This document shows, in pieces, positions 1 to 11,759 of a DNA stretch of 64,000 nucleotides. The notes beneath the pieces were generated by a model. That model was not told the DNA's origin and did no database searches. It saw only the letters and a list, made by a program, of their open reading frames with translations. Position 1 is the stretch's first letter, and every line of letters begins with the position of its first letter. The position numbers and the translations under genes are program-made. The stretch is taken from the NCBI RefSeq assembly GCF_030272615.1, contig NC_081406.1, positions 260,203,386 to 260,267,385 on the forward strand, in the 5' to 3' direction. This DNA comes from Cryptomeria japonica (Eukaryota; Streptophyta; Pinopsida; Cupressales; Cupressaceae).

Positions 1-1
1 T

Positions 2-1606
2 TCTTCATTCCAAAAACTTGTGGAAATACTCATGGAAAATGACAAGGAAAAATACTTGCTCATGCTTACAAGCAAAGGGGTTAAACTCCCTGAAGACTTT
101 GACACAAACATGTTTAGAACGAGATCTCAACATTGCGAATATCAAGAATGACAACGAGAAGGGGAAGCATGCGACCCTGAACAAGATATTCTTGAACAAA
201 ACATACCGGAACAACATACACCAGGGCAAAACATCCCTGAGCAACACATCCCCGAGCAAAACATACTGTTCCATACACCATTTCAACCTAGGATTAATGC
301 AAGGGAAGAACTCTTCCCTCAACAAAACAATGCACCTTTGGTTGCCCTTACTCAACAAATGCAAATGTTACAAAGATAAATGCAAGATATGCAACAAGGG
401 ACAACAGTACGGTACTCATTAAACAAAATTTGTCCTTATCCCTTTGACAGAAGATTGCACATGATCCCTTTTCCTCCAAACTCTGATGTTCCTAAATTTG
501 ACAAGTACGATGGGAAAAGAGATCCTTGTGATCAGGTTAGAGAATTCTGTACCATGAGCCTTGAATTCGCTCATGACGATACCTATCTGATGAGGTTATT
601 CCCAAGAAGTTTGGGAGGACAAACAATGGAATGGTTATCCAAAATCACACCTCCTGTCAGATCATTTGATGAACTAGTCAACAAATTCATCACTCAATAT
701 TCCTATAACATTCAACATGCTATAACCATGCTAGACGTCTGTAACACCAAACAGAAAAATAATGAAACGTTCATGGTATTCCTTCAACATTGGTGACGTA
801 TGGTTTCACAATATCCTCAAGATAGTCCTGAAAAGGAGAAAATGAAAATTTTCATCAACAACTTGAATGGTGAGATGAGTTACAGGCTCAAACTCCAATG
901 CATACTATCTTTCGCTAAACTAATTGAAAATGACATTCAAGTAGAAGAAGCATGTGTCAAGAAAGGAATGCTCAAATTCTTCAAAGAAGGAACAAGTTCA
1001 TCAAACTACAATAACCAAAATAACACCAACTTAGACAAATCTAGATCCTAGACTCGAAACAAAAACAATGGAAATGAAGGAGGCAATGAATCACATGATC
1101 CAAAATTTAAACAGCCAGTGCTTGCATTATCAAGAAATCCTCAAGCTACAAACAATCCTAAAGGTGCTAACCCAGACGCTAACACATATGCACCGAATAC
1201 CAATCAAGGTGAACCCAACACAAACAACACCAACGATACTCAAAACAAAACCACAAATCGAGGACCTAATAATAGTTCACAAGACGACACCAACAATTTC
1301 AAAAAACGTGTCTTCACACCACTGGGACAATCATTGGAGTTAGCATTCAGAGAACTCCTGGCAAACAAGATTGTCTCTTTGCCCGCAATTAGCAACTATG
1401 AACCACAAATCAAACCACCTTGGTGGAATGACTCACACTTTTGTGATTTTCATCTCAACAAAGGTCATCGAACAAACGATTGCATGAGATTGAAAAACAT
1501 TGTTCAAGACATGATTGATAGAGGTGATTTAATGGTGGATGGTCTCAAAACAAATGGTGACCATGGAGCCTTTAAAAAATCCTCTTCCAAACTACAACAA
1601 AGATGA
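2..1606 (+). pseudogene. gag: gypsy gag (capsid/nucleocapsid), nonsense-broken
   Basis: Structural protein forming the virus-like particle of the retrotransposon. One frame runs from base 2 to 1,606 and is broken by stops at 149 (TGA), 377 (TAA), 794 (TGA) and 1,049 (TAG), with no frameshift. The N-terminal part has a run of E-Q-N/H-I-P type pentapeptides (about 177-260). The retrotransposon gag domain follows (about 470-960; motif FPNSDVPKFDKYDGKRDP is close to the family's typical 'F.G..dp..hl..F' start). Near 1,440-1,490 there is a zinc-knuckle-like CDFHLNKGHRTNDC. The shorter overlapping frame at 18-422 is a shadow. The true start is upstream of the window. Confidence 0.8.
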
Positions 1607-2372
1607 AGCTTCAACCTCAAACGATACACGTGGAGCTCATATCAATCACATCTACAATAACACCATCAATCACATATCAGCTGAAGACAATCATGTAAAC
1701 GTCATCACAATCCAAGACCAGCATAATCATGAATCTATCAATGTAACAACTAGAGCTCAGAAATATGTCTTGAAGGGCCACAAAACAACAACAAACACTA
1801 CACCAAAAATCCAATATGATTTAGTCAGCCAACTACGCAAAAATCCTGCTCATATATCTATACTAGAATTGTTGAAACTGCCGCCAAAACACAAAGACAT
1901 ATTAGAACAAGCGTTGTTGGAAACCAATGTACCTCAAGATTTGGAAGCTGACAAATTCCAAGCCATGGTCGCTCATATGAAAGGGCCTCATAATCTCACC
2001 TTCTCAGAGCATGATAATACTTCCTTAAGTCATCTGCATAACACTCCTCTCCATATTGAAGTCATCATCTATAAACACCGAGTAAAACGAGTCTTGATAG
2101 ATGGAGGAGCTAAACTTAATATATGTACCTTAAAACTTATCCGTGCATCAGGCTTCTCTAAGGAGTCTATTGATCCACGTAAAAAGATTACCATAAAAGC
2201 ATATGATGATGAAGAAAGGTCCTCTAAAGGAACCGTGATGTTACCCATTCAAGTTGGCCCCATAGAAAGAGATACTATGTGTCAGGTCTTAGACATAGAC
2301 CTCACGTACAAGATTTTATTAGGTCGACCTTGGATACATGAAATGCAAGTAGTACCTTCTACGTATCACTAG
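1539..2372 (+). pseudogene. pol: gypsy retropepsin-like aspartic protease region
   Basis: Pol starts in a new frame overlapping the gag end by about 68 bases, consistent with frameshifting or decay. The aspartic protease core is at about 2,040-2,360: RVKRVLIDGGAKLNICTL carries the catalytic Asp (codon 2,100-2,102) in a D-G-G form in place of the retroviral D-S/T-G; plant Tat elements often vary here. The flap and C-terminal part follow, ending in ILLGRPWIHEMQVVPSTYH, the usual family block. A TAG at 2,370-2,372 sits where relatives read Gln. The protease would process the Gag-Pol polyprotein. Confidence 0.8.
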
Positions 2373-3911
2373 TGTGTAAAATTTCCTTACAACGGACAAG
2401 AGGTCTCTACATCTGCTGATCACAATCCATTTCAACATTGCAACACAATGGGGGAAACCCAGGACAGTTTGGCTCCCCATAATAGGGAAAAACAAAAATC
2501 CTCAACATCAGATCTACAGAAGGCAAAGTCTGAATCATTGCCTAGAGATTTCAAGTAGAAAATGCAAATCAGAGAACAAGGCATGGGAGAATACTCTTTG
2601 GAACCCATGTGTTTGGCCAACTTACCAACATCACCCAGATCTCATGGATTACCTACAACATCAACACATCAAGTAACCTATCCCATCACCAAATTTGATG
2701 GTACCTTCATCCAACTCGGCACTCTAGCACATGAATCAGAGGAAAAGGACATCCTTAGCTGGTTATACCAAGATGAGGAAGAAGATAACAGAGCAACTGC
2801 TCTGGACATAGTCCTACCAATGCACCTATATGGAAAGGGCTACTTAATCATGCAACAAATGGGATATAATGGTAAAGGACCTATTGGAAAATGCAAAGGA
2901 GTCATTGAACCAATAGACCTTCCTTCATAGCTCAGAAGAGACAAAACAGGATTGGGCTGTAAACTCACTTTCCTACTAACAAAGATACCACACATAACTC
3001 CAAAACCTCAATGGAAAGCAAAGAAGAATTACAAAGAAGAATCCTGGCAAGAAGCACTATTTGAGTCAGCAAAAACAATCTGCAAGGACTGTGAACATAA
3101 AGAACAGAAGCAACATCACGAGAAACTCCTCGATCACAAGAAGGCCATATCTGTAGCAGTAGCTCATATTCAAGCACCAATATCTAAAAAAGTAGAACTA
3201 CCTCCTGATATCATTATTCCTCCCCAAGGAGGAACAGTATATGAGCAAATACAAAAGGTAGAAGCAGGGTCCGACATAGAATCAGCGAAAACTATCAAAC
3301 TGGTATCAATTATCAAAGATCTATTTTCACCATACAACATACCTATTTACAACACTGAAAAGATCTGGGATAATAACTCTGAGATTGATTCCAATGAATA
3401 TGAATGGGGTAGCTGCTCAAATGCTACTGGAGATACCGCTAACAATACTAGTTCCATATCCCTTTCTCAAGAAGAGCATAATGTAGAAGTTGGACTACTT
3501 GAATTTGGACCACAGAATATCTATGATGCTAAGGAAAGTGAGTAGAAACATTATGAACAAGTCTATATGGAAGATGATACCATCGAAGACCTCGATAGAA
3601 TCCTAAACTTCTTTAGCACTCAAACCAATCATGATGAAACCTCTATCTTGACACTTATAGTAGCAGAACTTGATCCACCAAATGATTCCTTACCACTTAT
3701 CTTCCCTGACATCATTGACTGGGATGAACCCGAAATGCATGATATACCAATTTTCCCATACGATGAATCTATTATCCACTACCTATGTATCGTTAACCTA
3801 GAAACAGGCTCTACCAGTGAACATGATAATGATGTCTACAACTGAGGGAGTGCCAAGTCTCTCAATCGCAAAAATAAACCAAAGAAAAGATTCAGTGCTG
3901 AAAACTAGTCA
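2373..3911 (+). pseudogene. gypsy pol linker with G-patch-like segment
   Basis: The pol frame continues without frameshift. At about 2,829-2,965 there is a G-patch-like block: GKGYLIMQQMGYNGKGPIGK, then PI and, after a stop at 2,928, KTGLGC. This matches the G-patch pattern L..MG...G.GLG....G...PI with several Gly kept. G-patches are glycine-rich nucleic-acid-binding motifs, known after the protease in some betaretroviruses. The following about 900 bases code for an acidic, low-complexity linker with stops at 3,543, 3,843 and 3,907. What the linker does is unknown. The G-patch call rests on pattern only. Confidence 0.6.
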
Positions 3912-5480
3912 ATGGTAGCTTTAGATCACAAAAAAGTAAAAATAAAGGACGCATCTGAGGGTGAAAACCTTTTTAAGGAACCTAAAGATGGGAGGCTTGA
4001 CACTCTTCCTAAACATTTTCATGAGCGATCACCCATATTGATTGAGCCCACTCAATCAATCAACATTGGTACTACAGAAGTAGCCAAAAACATACACCTG
4101 GCAGAATCTCTGACAGAGGAGGAAAGATCAGCATTTATCATCTTTTTTAAAGAAAAGCAAATTAACTTTGCTTGGTCATACGCAAATATGCTCGGAATTG
4201 ATCCACACTTAATCATGCATCACTTGTCCATCTCTCTAGGAGTTAAGCCAGTCAAACAAAAACTACGAAAGATGAATCCACAGGTGGCACTCATGGTCAA
4301 GGCTGAACTAAAGAGACTATTAGATGTCAAATTCATTCGACCCATCGACTATGCAGAATGGATTTCCAACATAGTACTAGTATCAAAACTAGATGGTAGT
4401 ATTAGAATCTGCACTGATTTCAGAGATGTCAACACAGCCTGTCCAAAGGATGACTTTCCTTTGCCCAGTATCGACATAATTGTAGACCTCACAGCGGGCA
4501 ATGCAATGCTCTCACTAATGGACAGTTTTTCAGGCTATAATCAAATAAAAATAGACCCATAGGATCAAGATAAAACAACGTTTACCTATCCTTGGGGAAC
4601 GTACTGTTGGAATGTTATGCCTTTTGGCTTAAAGAATGCAGGAGCTACTTATCAACGAGCAATGACAACAATCTTTCATGACATGATGCATACCTTCATG
4701 GAAGACTATGTGGATGATTTACTAGCTAAATCCTTCATTAGAGCAGAACATATAAGCATCTTAGAAAAGATCTTTGATCGATTGGAAAAATTCCAAGTCA
4801 GACTCAACCCTAAAAAGTGTGTCTTCGGGGTTACATCAGGCATGTTACTAGGCTACATAGTCTCAGCTAAAGGTATTGAAGTGGATCCAGTAAAGGTACA
4901 AGCCATTATGGAGATGCCACCACCAAAGAACATCAGCCAACTCAGATCTCTACAAGGATGACTTCAATCAATCAGGCGATTCATCACTCAACTCATAGAC
5001 AAAAGCCTACCATTCAATCATTTGCTACATAAGAATGTGCCATTCATATGGGAAGCCAAATGTGGTGAATCCTTCTATCAAATCAAGCAATATTTGATGA
5101 ACCCACCAACTCTAATACCACCAATAGCAAGGAAGCCACTTATTCTCTACATTTCAATAATAGATGTATCACTGGGGGCACTATTGGCACAAGAAGATCA
5201 ACAAGGAAAGGAATGAGCAATATACTACATCAGTAGGACATTGAACACCTATGAGCTCAATTACACATTTATTGAGAAAGCCTGTTTGGCTATAGTCTTC
5301 GCCTCCCAAAAGTTCTGACATTACATGCTAGCTCACACAATCAAGCTAGTTGCAAAAATTGATCCTCTCAAATATTTACTCAGCAAGGCAGCTCTTACAG
5401 GCCGATTGGCTAAATGGGTCATGATTCTCAGTGAATTTGATATCCAATACACAGAACAAAGAGCTATCAAAGGACAAGCA
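3912..5480 (+). pseudogene. pol: gypsy reverse transcriptase and first RNase H
   Basis: Copies the element RNA into DNA. Family blocks appear in order: GVKPVKQKLRKMNP, then RPIDYAEWISNIVLVSK, then CTDFRDVNTACPKDDFPLP, then MDSFSGYNQIKIDP, MPFGLKNAGATYQRAM and the catalytic YVDD (codons 4,707-4,718). The RT-linked RNase H follows (about 5,135-5,480; ILYISIIDVSLGALLAQE, ISRTLNTYELNYTFIEKACL). Stops at 4,560, 4,959, 5,214 and 5,317 break the frame, but no frameshift is seen. At 4,959, 5,214 and 5,317 the stop is TGA where relatives have Arg, as expected from CGA to TGA. Active-site residues remain, yet the gene cannot give full-length protein. Confidence 0.92.
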
Positions 5481-5559
5481 ATTGTAGATCAACTAGTTGA
5501 AGCACCGCTACCAGGAAAACAAACTATGGAGATTGAATTCCCAGATAGAGACATTCTTG

Positions 5560-5960
5560 CTATTTCTACCAAGCAATGGACCCTATACTTTGACGGATCC
5601 TACACACAACATGGTTCAGGTGCTAGAATTCTCTTCATCACTCCTAAAGGACACACTATACCAAGATCATATAGTCTTATGTTCCCATGCACAAATAATG
5701 TGGCTGAATATGAGGCATTGGTTATAGGCATCAAAATGGCCGTAGAATGGAAAATCATGGAGTTAAAGGTCTACAGAGACTCACAACTAGTCATCAATCA
5801 AATCAACAATGACTATCAGACAAAAGATGACAAGCTACTACCCTACAAACGAATGGTGGATGATTTCAAACAGTATTTTGTACACATCACCTTCGAGCAA
5901 ATACCAAGATTGAACAACAAAGCAACTGATGCAATGGCTACTATCACTTCATTACTATAG
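5560..5960 (+). pseudogene. gypsy second (archaeal-type) RNase H domain
   Basis: After the RT-linked RNase H comes a second complete RNase H fold in the same frame: WTLYFDGSYTQHGSGARI (first Asp), NNVAEYEALVIGIKMAV (Glu), LKVYRDSQLVINQIN (second Asp) and NNKATDAMATI (last Asp). This extra domain is known from Tat/Ogre-lineage plant gypsy elements, and it is the main reason for placing the element there. No stop occurs within the domain itself; the frame ends at 5,958-5,960 just before the integrase linker. Confidence 0.85.
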
Positions 5961-6880
5961 ATTCCAGAGCAACAGAGTCATTACGAGTTTCTAGTACAAC
6001 AACTGTTCTCCCCAACCTATAACCACTCTAAATCCCATGTTATCTATGCATTGACTAGTTCGGATTCCCCTTTGTATGGACCAATATATGATTATCTAAA
6101 GAACAATATTCTACCCATTGACCAATCCCAAAACCAAAAGCGTAATTTTATCTGACAAGCCGCTCGCTATACCCTTACTGCTGATACTTTGTACCATCAA
6201 GGTCTAGATGGTACTCTTCTTTGTTGCCTTGATCGTAACGAATCTGATTTCGCTTTACACGAGCTTCACGAAGGTATCTGTGGCACACATTCGAGTGGGA
6301 CTACTGTTGCTAAAAAGATTCTAAGAATGGGATATTACTGGCCGACAATGGAAAAATATTCTTATCATTTTGCAAAAAAGTGCCCTAAATACCAGATCCA
6401 TGGCAATCTGATACATGCACCAGCATAGGAATTGCAGCCATTTACAATGTCCTAGCCCTTTTGTCAGTGGGGACTCGACTTGGTCGGAAAAATTCATCCT
6501 TCATCTTCACATGGACACAAGTTCATTATAACTGCAACAAAATACTTTACCAAGTGGATAGAAGCAGTCCCCATGACCACAGTGACTGGAAAACAAATTG
6601 CCTCTTTTATCCTAAACTATTTGATTTGCAGATATGGTATTCCAAGCTCCATCATCACCGATAATGGACAACCATTCAAAAAACCAAGATGTCTGAGAAA
6701 TATGTGAACAATTCAAAATACAACATCGGTTCTCTACACCATACTACCCACAGGGGAATGGTCAAGTAGAAGCATCCAACAAGACAATACTAAAAATCTT
6801 AAAGAAAACACTGAATGATGCAGGCAAAGATTGGCATGTACAACTCAATCCAGCACTTTGGGCATATAGAACTGGCATCC
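5961..6880 (+). pseudogene. int: gypsy integrase, truncated by CACTA-type terminus
   Basis: Inserts element DNA into the genome. The N-terminal zinc-binding region is at about 6,240-6,405 (LHELHEGICGTHSSG, then MGYYWPTMEKY), but the last Cys is Tyr (CPKYQ), so the HHCC site is lost. The DDE core keeps all three residues: Asp at 6,477-6,479 (WGLDLVGK), Asp at 6,660-6,662 (ITDNGQPF) and Glu at 6,769-6,771 (GNGQVEASN). One frameshift in an A-run near 6,676 separates the second Asp from the Glu. Stops also occur at 5,958, 6,153, 6,426 and 6,450. The sequence ends after ALWAYRTGIP at 6,880; the C-terminal domain is missing. Confidence 0.88.
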
Positions 6881-7100
6881 CACTAATACATTTAGCCTAA
6901 AATTCTGACGAAGGTTTCCGACGGAGAAGGTATATTGTGATCAAACTTGATTTTTTTTTGAAAAAATGCCTGATTTCGTCTGAATTCTGACGATAATGCA
7001 ACATTTGGTTTTGATAGAGAAGGAATTGGCAATGACATTTGGGTTTTTTTAGAAAAAGTGCCCACGTTCATCGAAATTCCGACGACCGCGTGCATTACTT
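6881..7100 (+). repeat. CACTA-type transposon terminus with subterminal region
   Basis: The sequence starts CACTAATACATTT exactly where integrase is cut, and about 220 bases are clearly similar, in inverted orientation, to 61,428-61,645. They share the GGTTTCCGAC, GAAGGTATATTGTG and TTTGGTTTTGA blocks and T-runs followed by GAAAAA. CACTA termini and GC-containing subterminal repeats are hallmarks of En/Spm elements. The three bases before it are TCC. This can be the left end of an element reaching 61,645 (flank TCA, two of three bases match) or the 5' end of a separate element whose other end was not found. Confidence 0.7.
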
Positions 7101-8280
7101 TAAAAAAAAGAAAAGACCAAGTCATTTCATAAATTCCGCCTCTTTACAAAATCCTGCCTCTCATTTGTCCCGTGCCCTCTGTAGCGAACCTGTGGGTTTA
7201 ATCATGGTGGGGTTAAGACCATTGGTGTGACAAACACGACCGTAGCGGGGAATGGGGGCACGAAGTGCCACGGGCACAAAGTGCTAAGGGCTGGCACATA
7301 ACTAGCAAGGACGACTGCAAGGGAGCCCAAAATGGGTTGTGTAAACGGCGATGCCTGAGCCTCCGTCAAAAGCAATAAGAGCTACAGATGGAGGAACAAG
7401 TTCACCCGCAAAAAAAGCTACAGACAGAGGAAGAAGTTCACTCACAATAAGAGCTTCCTCTATTCTATATATCCGACGTCAGTGCCATGTCAGGCTGGAA
7501 GTGGCGATGGAGTATGATTCGGTGGAAGTGGAGGCGGACAAAAGCCGACATTGATCAATCAGTCATTGGTAGTGGGAGACATTATTTTAAATGGTATGAA
7601 AATTTTCCAACTATGGCTAGATAATTTGTATTTTCCTCATTGATCCTGCTTTGGTTTTTAGGAAGCCATTAGAGTGAAGTTGATTGCGTCTTCTGGTGTT
7701 AGATAAATTGTATTTTCCTCATTGTAGGGAAGATAGGTTGTGTACTTCATATTTTAATGCTTATCTTGAAGGATATTGGATGTGTGGTGGACATTTATTT
7801 CAAATTATTATTGTCCTGTATCGTGTTTATGTTAAAATATGAATTTGCAGGTGCATGTAATGGTGCAAACTTTCAGTAGTAGATGTTGTTGTGGACAAAT
7901 CTTTTACATATGTTTATTGTTCTATTCCAGTCTATATGAGAATTATGTAATTGTTAAAAAATTCCCATAAATAACAAAAAGATCTTTTGAAAAGTTTATT
8001 AAATATTTAATGATGTTGGAAGTGTTATTGGGTTTTTGGTTTAGAGGTGAATGAGTCTATTTGGGATCAAGTATTTTGATGAGGCTAAGAGCAAGGCCCT
8101 AATATCAAAACAATTCAAAATAGAGGAAGCTTGGATCACAACTCCAAGTGATTTGGCAAAATTATTAACCCTCAATTCTAGGCTCTTGATAGGTTTTTAT
8201 CCGAAGACTTGTTCTCCAATATCAAGTAGATAAATGAATTTTATGGTTCTTTTCCTTTAGCATTGAGTATTCACCTTTCC
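7101..8280. other. non-coding, CACTA interior or flank; small minisatellite
   Basis: No gene is recognised. At about 7,360-7,465 a short unit containing AGCTACAGA and GAAGAAGTTCAC repeats imperfectly two to three times. The rest is AT-rich unique-looking DNA. The short frames found here have no family resemblance. Confidence 0.5.
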
Positions 8281-8412
8281 CATCATTGTGTTCCATGAAA
8301 TGACATCTCTTTGAGGCATTCTATCAAATAGCTCACCCACTTTGTGGATGCTTCCACATTTTGCAAACATATATACCACACTATCGAATCTCTATCCATC
8401 TTTGCTAGCTTC
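8281..8412 (-). pseudogene. PPR-repeat gene remnant
   Basis: Read on the minus strand this short stretch gives YMFAKCGSIHKVGELFDRM followed by PQRDVISWNTM, which is the canonical junction of two pentatricopeptide repeats of the plant PLS subfamily. PPR proteins bind organelle RNA. Only about one and a half repeats are visible, without start or stop, so this is debris. Similar PPR debris occurs at 11.76-12.18 kb (minus strand) and 60.45-61.19 kb (plus strand). Confidence 0.7.
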
Positions 8413-8918
8413 AACCACAACTATTCACGTAAGCATCCCTTCCCGGTCGAGCGAACGAGTGCCTACCTAAAGGCCCTCCCAAGGTATCTTAGTTCGCGTT
8501 GTCTCGGGGCATATTAGGGGATCACAATGGGGATCACAATAGGGAACATGCAGGTAGGGGCCGTCCCCCAATGAACACAAAGGAGGGAGGTGGACATAGT
8601 TCCCTGTGGGTTTAATCACTGCAGGATGTAGGAATGGTTTAATCGCTGCAGGAAAAAGGTAGGGTATAATCAACAAATTCATTGTTATACATATTCAAAT
8701 ATTTAGATTCAAATTTTATTATATATTTATCATATTAATTGGTAATAGCAGAGATGGTGGGAGGTTTCTGTAATATGATATGATCAATTTAAAAGAAGAA
8801 TTTCTTACAAGACCTAAACCGTTGAACAATCCTACAATCATGTATTATTTAAACACTGCATTTTAAATAATGAACAATATAGTTATCCTGAAACATATTA
8901 ACACTACTTTCCATATTT
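8413..8918. other. non-coding stretch, no gene seen
   Basis: A moderately GC-rich block (8,430-8,660) is followed by AT-rich DNA. The phrase CCTGTGGGTTTAATCA at about 8,600 also occurs near 7,190. No coding family was recognised. Confidence 0.4.
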
Positions 8919-9060
8919 AAAATATATCCTAATTAAGGGGATGGCTGACCTAAATCTGCGTGATTGAGTGCCATTATGTAAAATATATCCTAATTATGGG
9001 GATGGCTGACCTAAATCTGCGTGATTGAGTGCCATTATGTAAAATATATCCTAATTATGG
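8919..9060. repeat. 61-bp tandem repeat, about 2.3 copies
   Basis: A 61-base unit beginning AAAATATATCCTAATTA and containing GGATGGCTGACC and GCGTGATTGAGTGCC is repeated almost perfectly at 8,919-8,979 and 8,980-9,040. A third partial copy runs to 9,060. Confidence 0.9.
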
Positions 9061-9480
9061 ATGCTGGTATATATGGTAGTGACAGAAAATCCCTGTTGCA
9101 GAACCGTGAGAGCAATGTGTAGTGATCGAGTGCTATTTTTTCTCAGTGTTTTGGAGGGGAGCATAAGTGTACCGTTAGGAAGGTGGTATAAAATGGAAGC
9201 TGAGAGGTATAAGGTTATGAGGTGTGGGTTAGGATAAGATAGGGAGGTAAGTGATGAAGGCTGTAATGGTAAAAGAGTAAGTTAGGATATGTTAGGGGTT
9301 TGGAAGGTAGGAAAGTGAATGGGGGGAGATAAAAGGATGTGAAGGATGGAATGGGTTAGATAGGTGAAGCAAAAGTAAGTGTGTATGAGGTTAAGGGGTA
9401 GGATATGATGTAGGAAAGTGGAGGAGGTTAAGATAGGGGATATGAAAGGTAGATGGAAGGATATTTTAGGTATGAGAGAC
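9061..9480 (+). other. purine-rich, C-poor stretch
   Basis: The plus strand is rich in G and A with very few C, built of loose variants of GGTTAGGATA and GGAAGGTAGG. No frame is convincing. The strand bias suggests simple-sequence-derived DNA. I see no telomere array. Confidence 0.5.
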
Positions 9481-9540
9481 TATAGGGCTATCAAGCTAGG
9501 CCTTCTATGACTCAACAACCTTTTAGGGGAGAATCTAATG

Positions 9541-9995
9541 TTTTTAGTAATTAGGATCTTCTAATTATGGTGGGGCCTAGCCAACATAGGGTTATATGAG
9601 AGGCACATGATATGTATATGTTAGTATTAGACAAAGAGTGCCCACAAGGTTTTAGAGTAGGTGGACACCATGCTAGGATGTCAAAGTAGATATTGATATG
9701 TGGGTCTTTACCCTCCCAAACACACAAAGGTCAAAGAAAGATTCCACCAACACCTAACACTCTCTAACATTCTTCTTCACACAACACTCTCTAACATTAA
9801 TTATGATGATAGTGTACCTCCTTAAACCTTCCACCAACACCTAATTCAATACCAAACTCTTTCCCAATCTCGCTAATGGACTAATTAACTCAATTCACTG
9901 TGAAATTGTGACAGTCAATGCAAGGTTTAGGACAATAGTAATTAGGATCTTTTAATTATTGTGGGGCCTAGCCAACATAGGGTTATATGAGACAG
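9541..9995 (+). repeat. pair of ~62-bp direct repeats
   Basis: The segment at about 9,541-9,606 recurs at about 9,934-9,995 with few changes; both contain TAGTAATTAGGATCTT and GGGGCCTAGCCAACATAGGG. The spacer holds pyrimidine-rich CACTCTCTAACATT repeats and no gene. The pair could mark a small insertion or a local duplication. Confidence 0.75.
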
Positions 9996-11759
9996 GGGTA
10001 AGTTCAATAGTGATTTCTCCTCTACAACCTTTGCCTGTCTGTGCGAAAATGAGAGCTTGACAACATTCTTTCACTTTTAGCTAGCTAAATTTTTCAAGAA
10101 TTTTATCTCTAGATTTAATATTTTTTTTCTTGCATGAATCTATTAATTTTGAGATAACAGATCTTGCCTTCATGAATTGATCCTATTTTATCCCTTTAAC
10201 CCTGATTAGTTTATTTAGAGTGTTTAGTTCCATTTTAATCCTTTCTTTTACAATTAAATATTATTAAAAAATTGTATTATTGTTCCAAATTTTGTGGATA
10301 TTTAGGAGACACAAATAAAATATAAATGTAATCATTCCATATTTTTGTAGGAGATATTGGAATGAGACTAATAGGAAGAGTAGTAAACATGAGTCACAAT
10401 GAGCACTTTAGAATAAATCTAAACATTATAAGGAAGAGTAGCTTGGAAAAATAGAAGCGTAATTTATTTTCCAATATGCAAGATTATTACTTGGGAAAGA
10501 ATCTTGAAAGAGGATTGAAAAGATTCCTTGAGCTAACATTGTCTCACTTATCCAAAATTATGAGGAAGGATTCATTAATGAAATGGTCATTAACAAGATG
10601 GAGAGAATAATAATTAGGAAGAGATAGATTTCACATGCTACTAGGTGACTAGATTGGAGAGAAACTAGAGGCAAATAATTTAGCTTGGCTATGACACAAA
10701 GTCTTAGAATAGATGCCAACCTTGGTGAATGGAATGAAAATCCCAAACAATTAATGAGTGGTGAGACAAGCAGAGGCATCTATAAATTTTGTTTTGAATA
10801 AAATAAAGAAAAAATGGGACTAAAACCAAGGGAAATGCACATGGAAAGGATATGATGAAAATCAAAATAAATAGTTTGAAGATAATATTAGTTACCTAAA
10901 GGATATTCCACTTGATTATTTGGTATATCAAAACTATTTTGATAAATTTTGAAACCATTAGAGGTACCTTTTGCTTCTGTAGATGAGGCATTCATTCATG
11001 TTGAAGTTGTGATAGCTTATTTGCCTCTTTATAGACAACAAATTATCCATACGAATTATCATATATACTTGTAACCTCCATCCCAAACCACCTATTTCAC
11101 TCTTCTTCCTTTGTGTACCTCTTTTATTCTTCCATTACCTCTTCGCTTACCTAAATTCAATCCAAAACATAGTGTATATAGAATCAAAAAAATTCCATAT
11201 TTGATTAATATTATCCACAACATATCGAAAAGACAAATACCACACTTACTATGTCATCAACCAAAAATAATTTACTTACATATTCAAAGAGCTCAATAAT
11301 GGAGAAACATCCATGTAGTGCTCTACACATGTCCTTGAAGGTTCAAGAAATACTTATCCTCTATTGGTCCAAACTTTAAATCACTTTCCATGCATGAAAA
11401 TAATTGCAACCATACACAATTTCCCACCCAATAGATTCTCTCAAACTAGTTTACTATCTTAACATAGGGTCAAGGAAAAGTGGGCCAAAATAGGAATCCA
11501 AGTGTCTTAAAAGCCTTCAAGACCATAGTGGTGAGGATTTAATTTCTTTCTTTAGTGGTATCTTTCTCTAGATTAATTAGTTGGGGATTCTATTAGGACC
11601 TTTTCCTAATTAAAAAAAAAATATAAAGATTACATCCCTAAATATTGCATTCATAATAGAATAAATTTCTGCAATATTGAGACTAAATTCATAATAGATT
11701 TATAGTGATGAATAAAGAAATATTTAAGATTATCAAAAAATTGATGTTTTCTTTCTTCC
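9996..11759. other. AT-rich non-coding DNA
   Basis: No family is recognised on either strand. Frames of 60-75 codons at 10,558-10,779 (minus) and 11,111-11,299 (plus) show no motif and look like chance frames in AT-rich DNA. Confidence 0.5.

Larger units (their letters stand above)
1..6880 (+). mobile_element. Ty3/gypsy LTR retrotransposon, Tat/Ogre-like, decayed, truncated at both ends
   Basis: The plus strand reads gag, protease, reverse transcriptase, RNase H, a second RNase H and integrase in that order, which is the Ty3/gypsy order; the extra RNase H is a mark of the Tat/Ogre lineage. The 5' LTR and primer binding site lie before the window. The coding frames are interrupted mostly by nonsense codons; pol has only one clear frameshift, in an A-run near 6,676. 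Integrase stops at 6,880, where a CACTA-type terminus begins, so a DNA transposon appears to have inserted there. A polypurine tract and LTR start in the same orientation at 61.8 kb could be the 3' end of this element or of a relative; sequence continuity is not shown, because roughly 500 bases of expected integrase C-terminus are missing. Confidence 0.9.

Noticed and set aside
18-422. 134-codon plus-strand frame at the window start
   Set aside because: Gag-like protein is read in another frame from base 2; this frame is a shadow.
9061-9480. Degenerate telomere repeat in the purine-rich tract
   Set aside because: TTAGG-like pieces occur but not as TTTAGGG in phase; no array.
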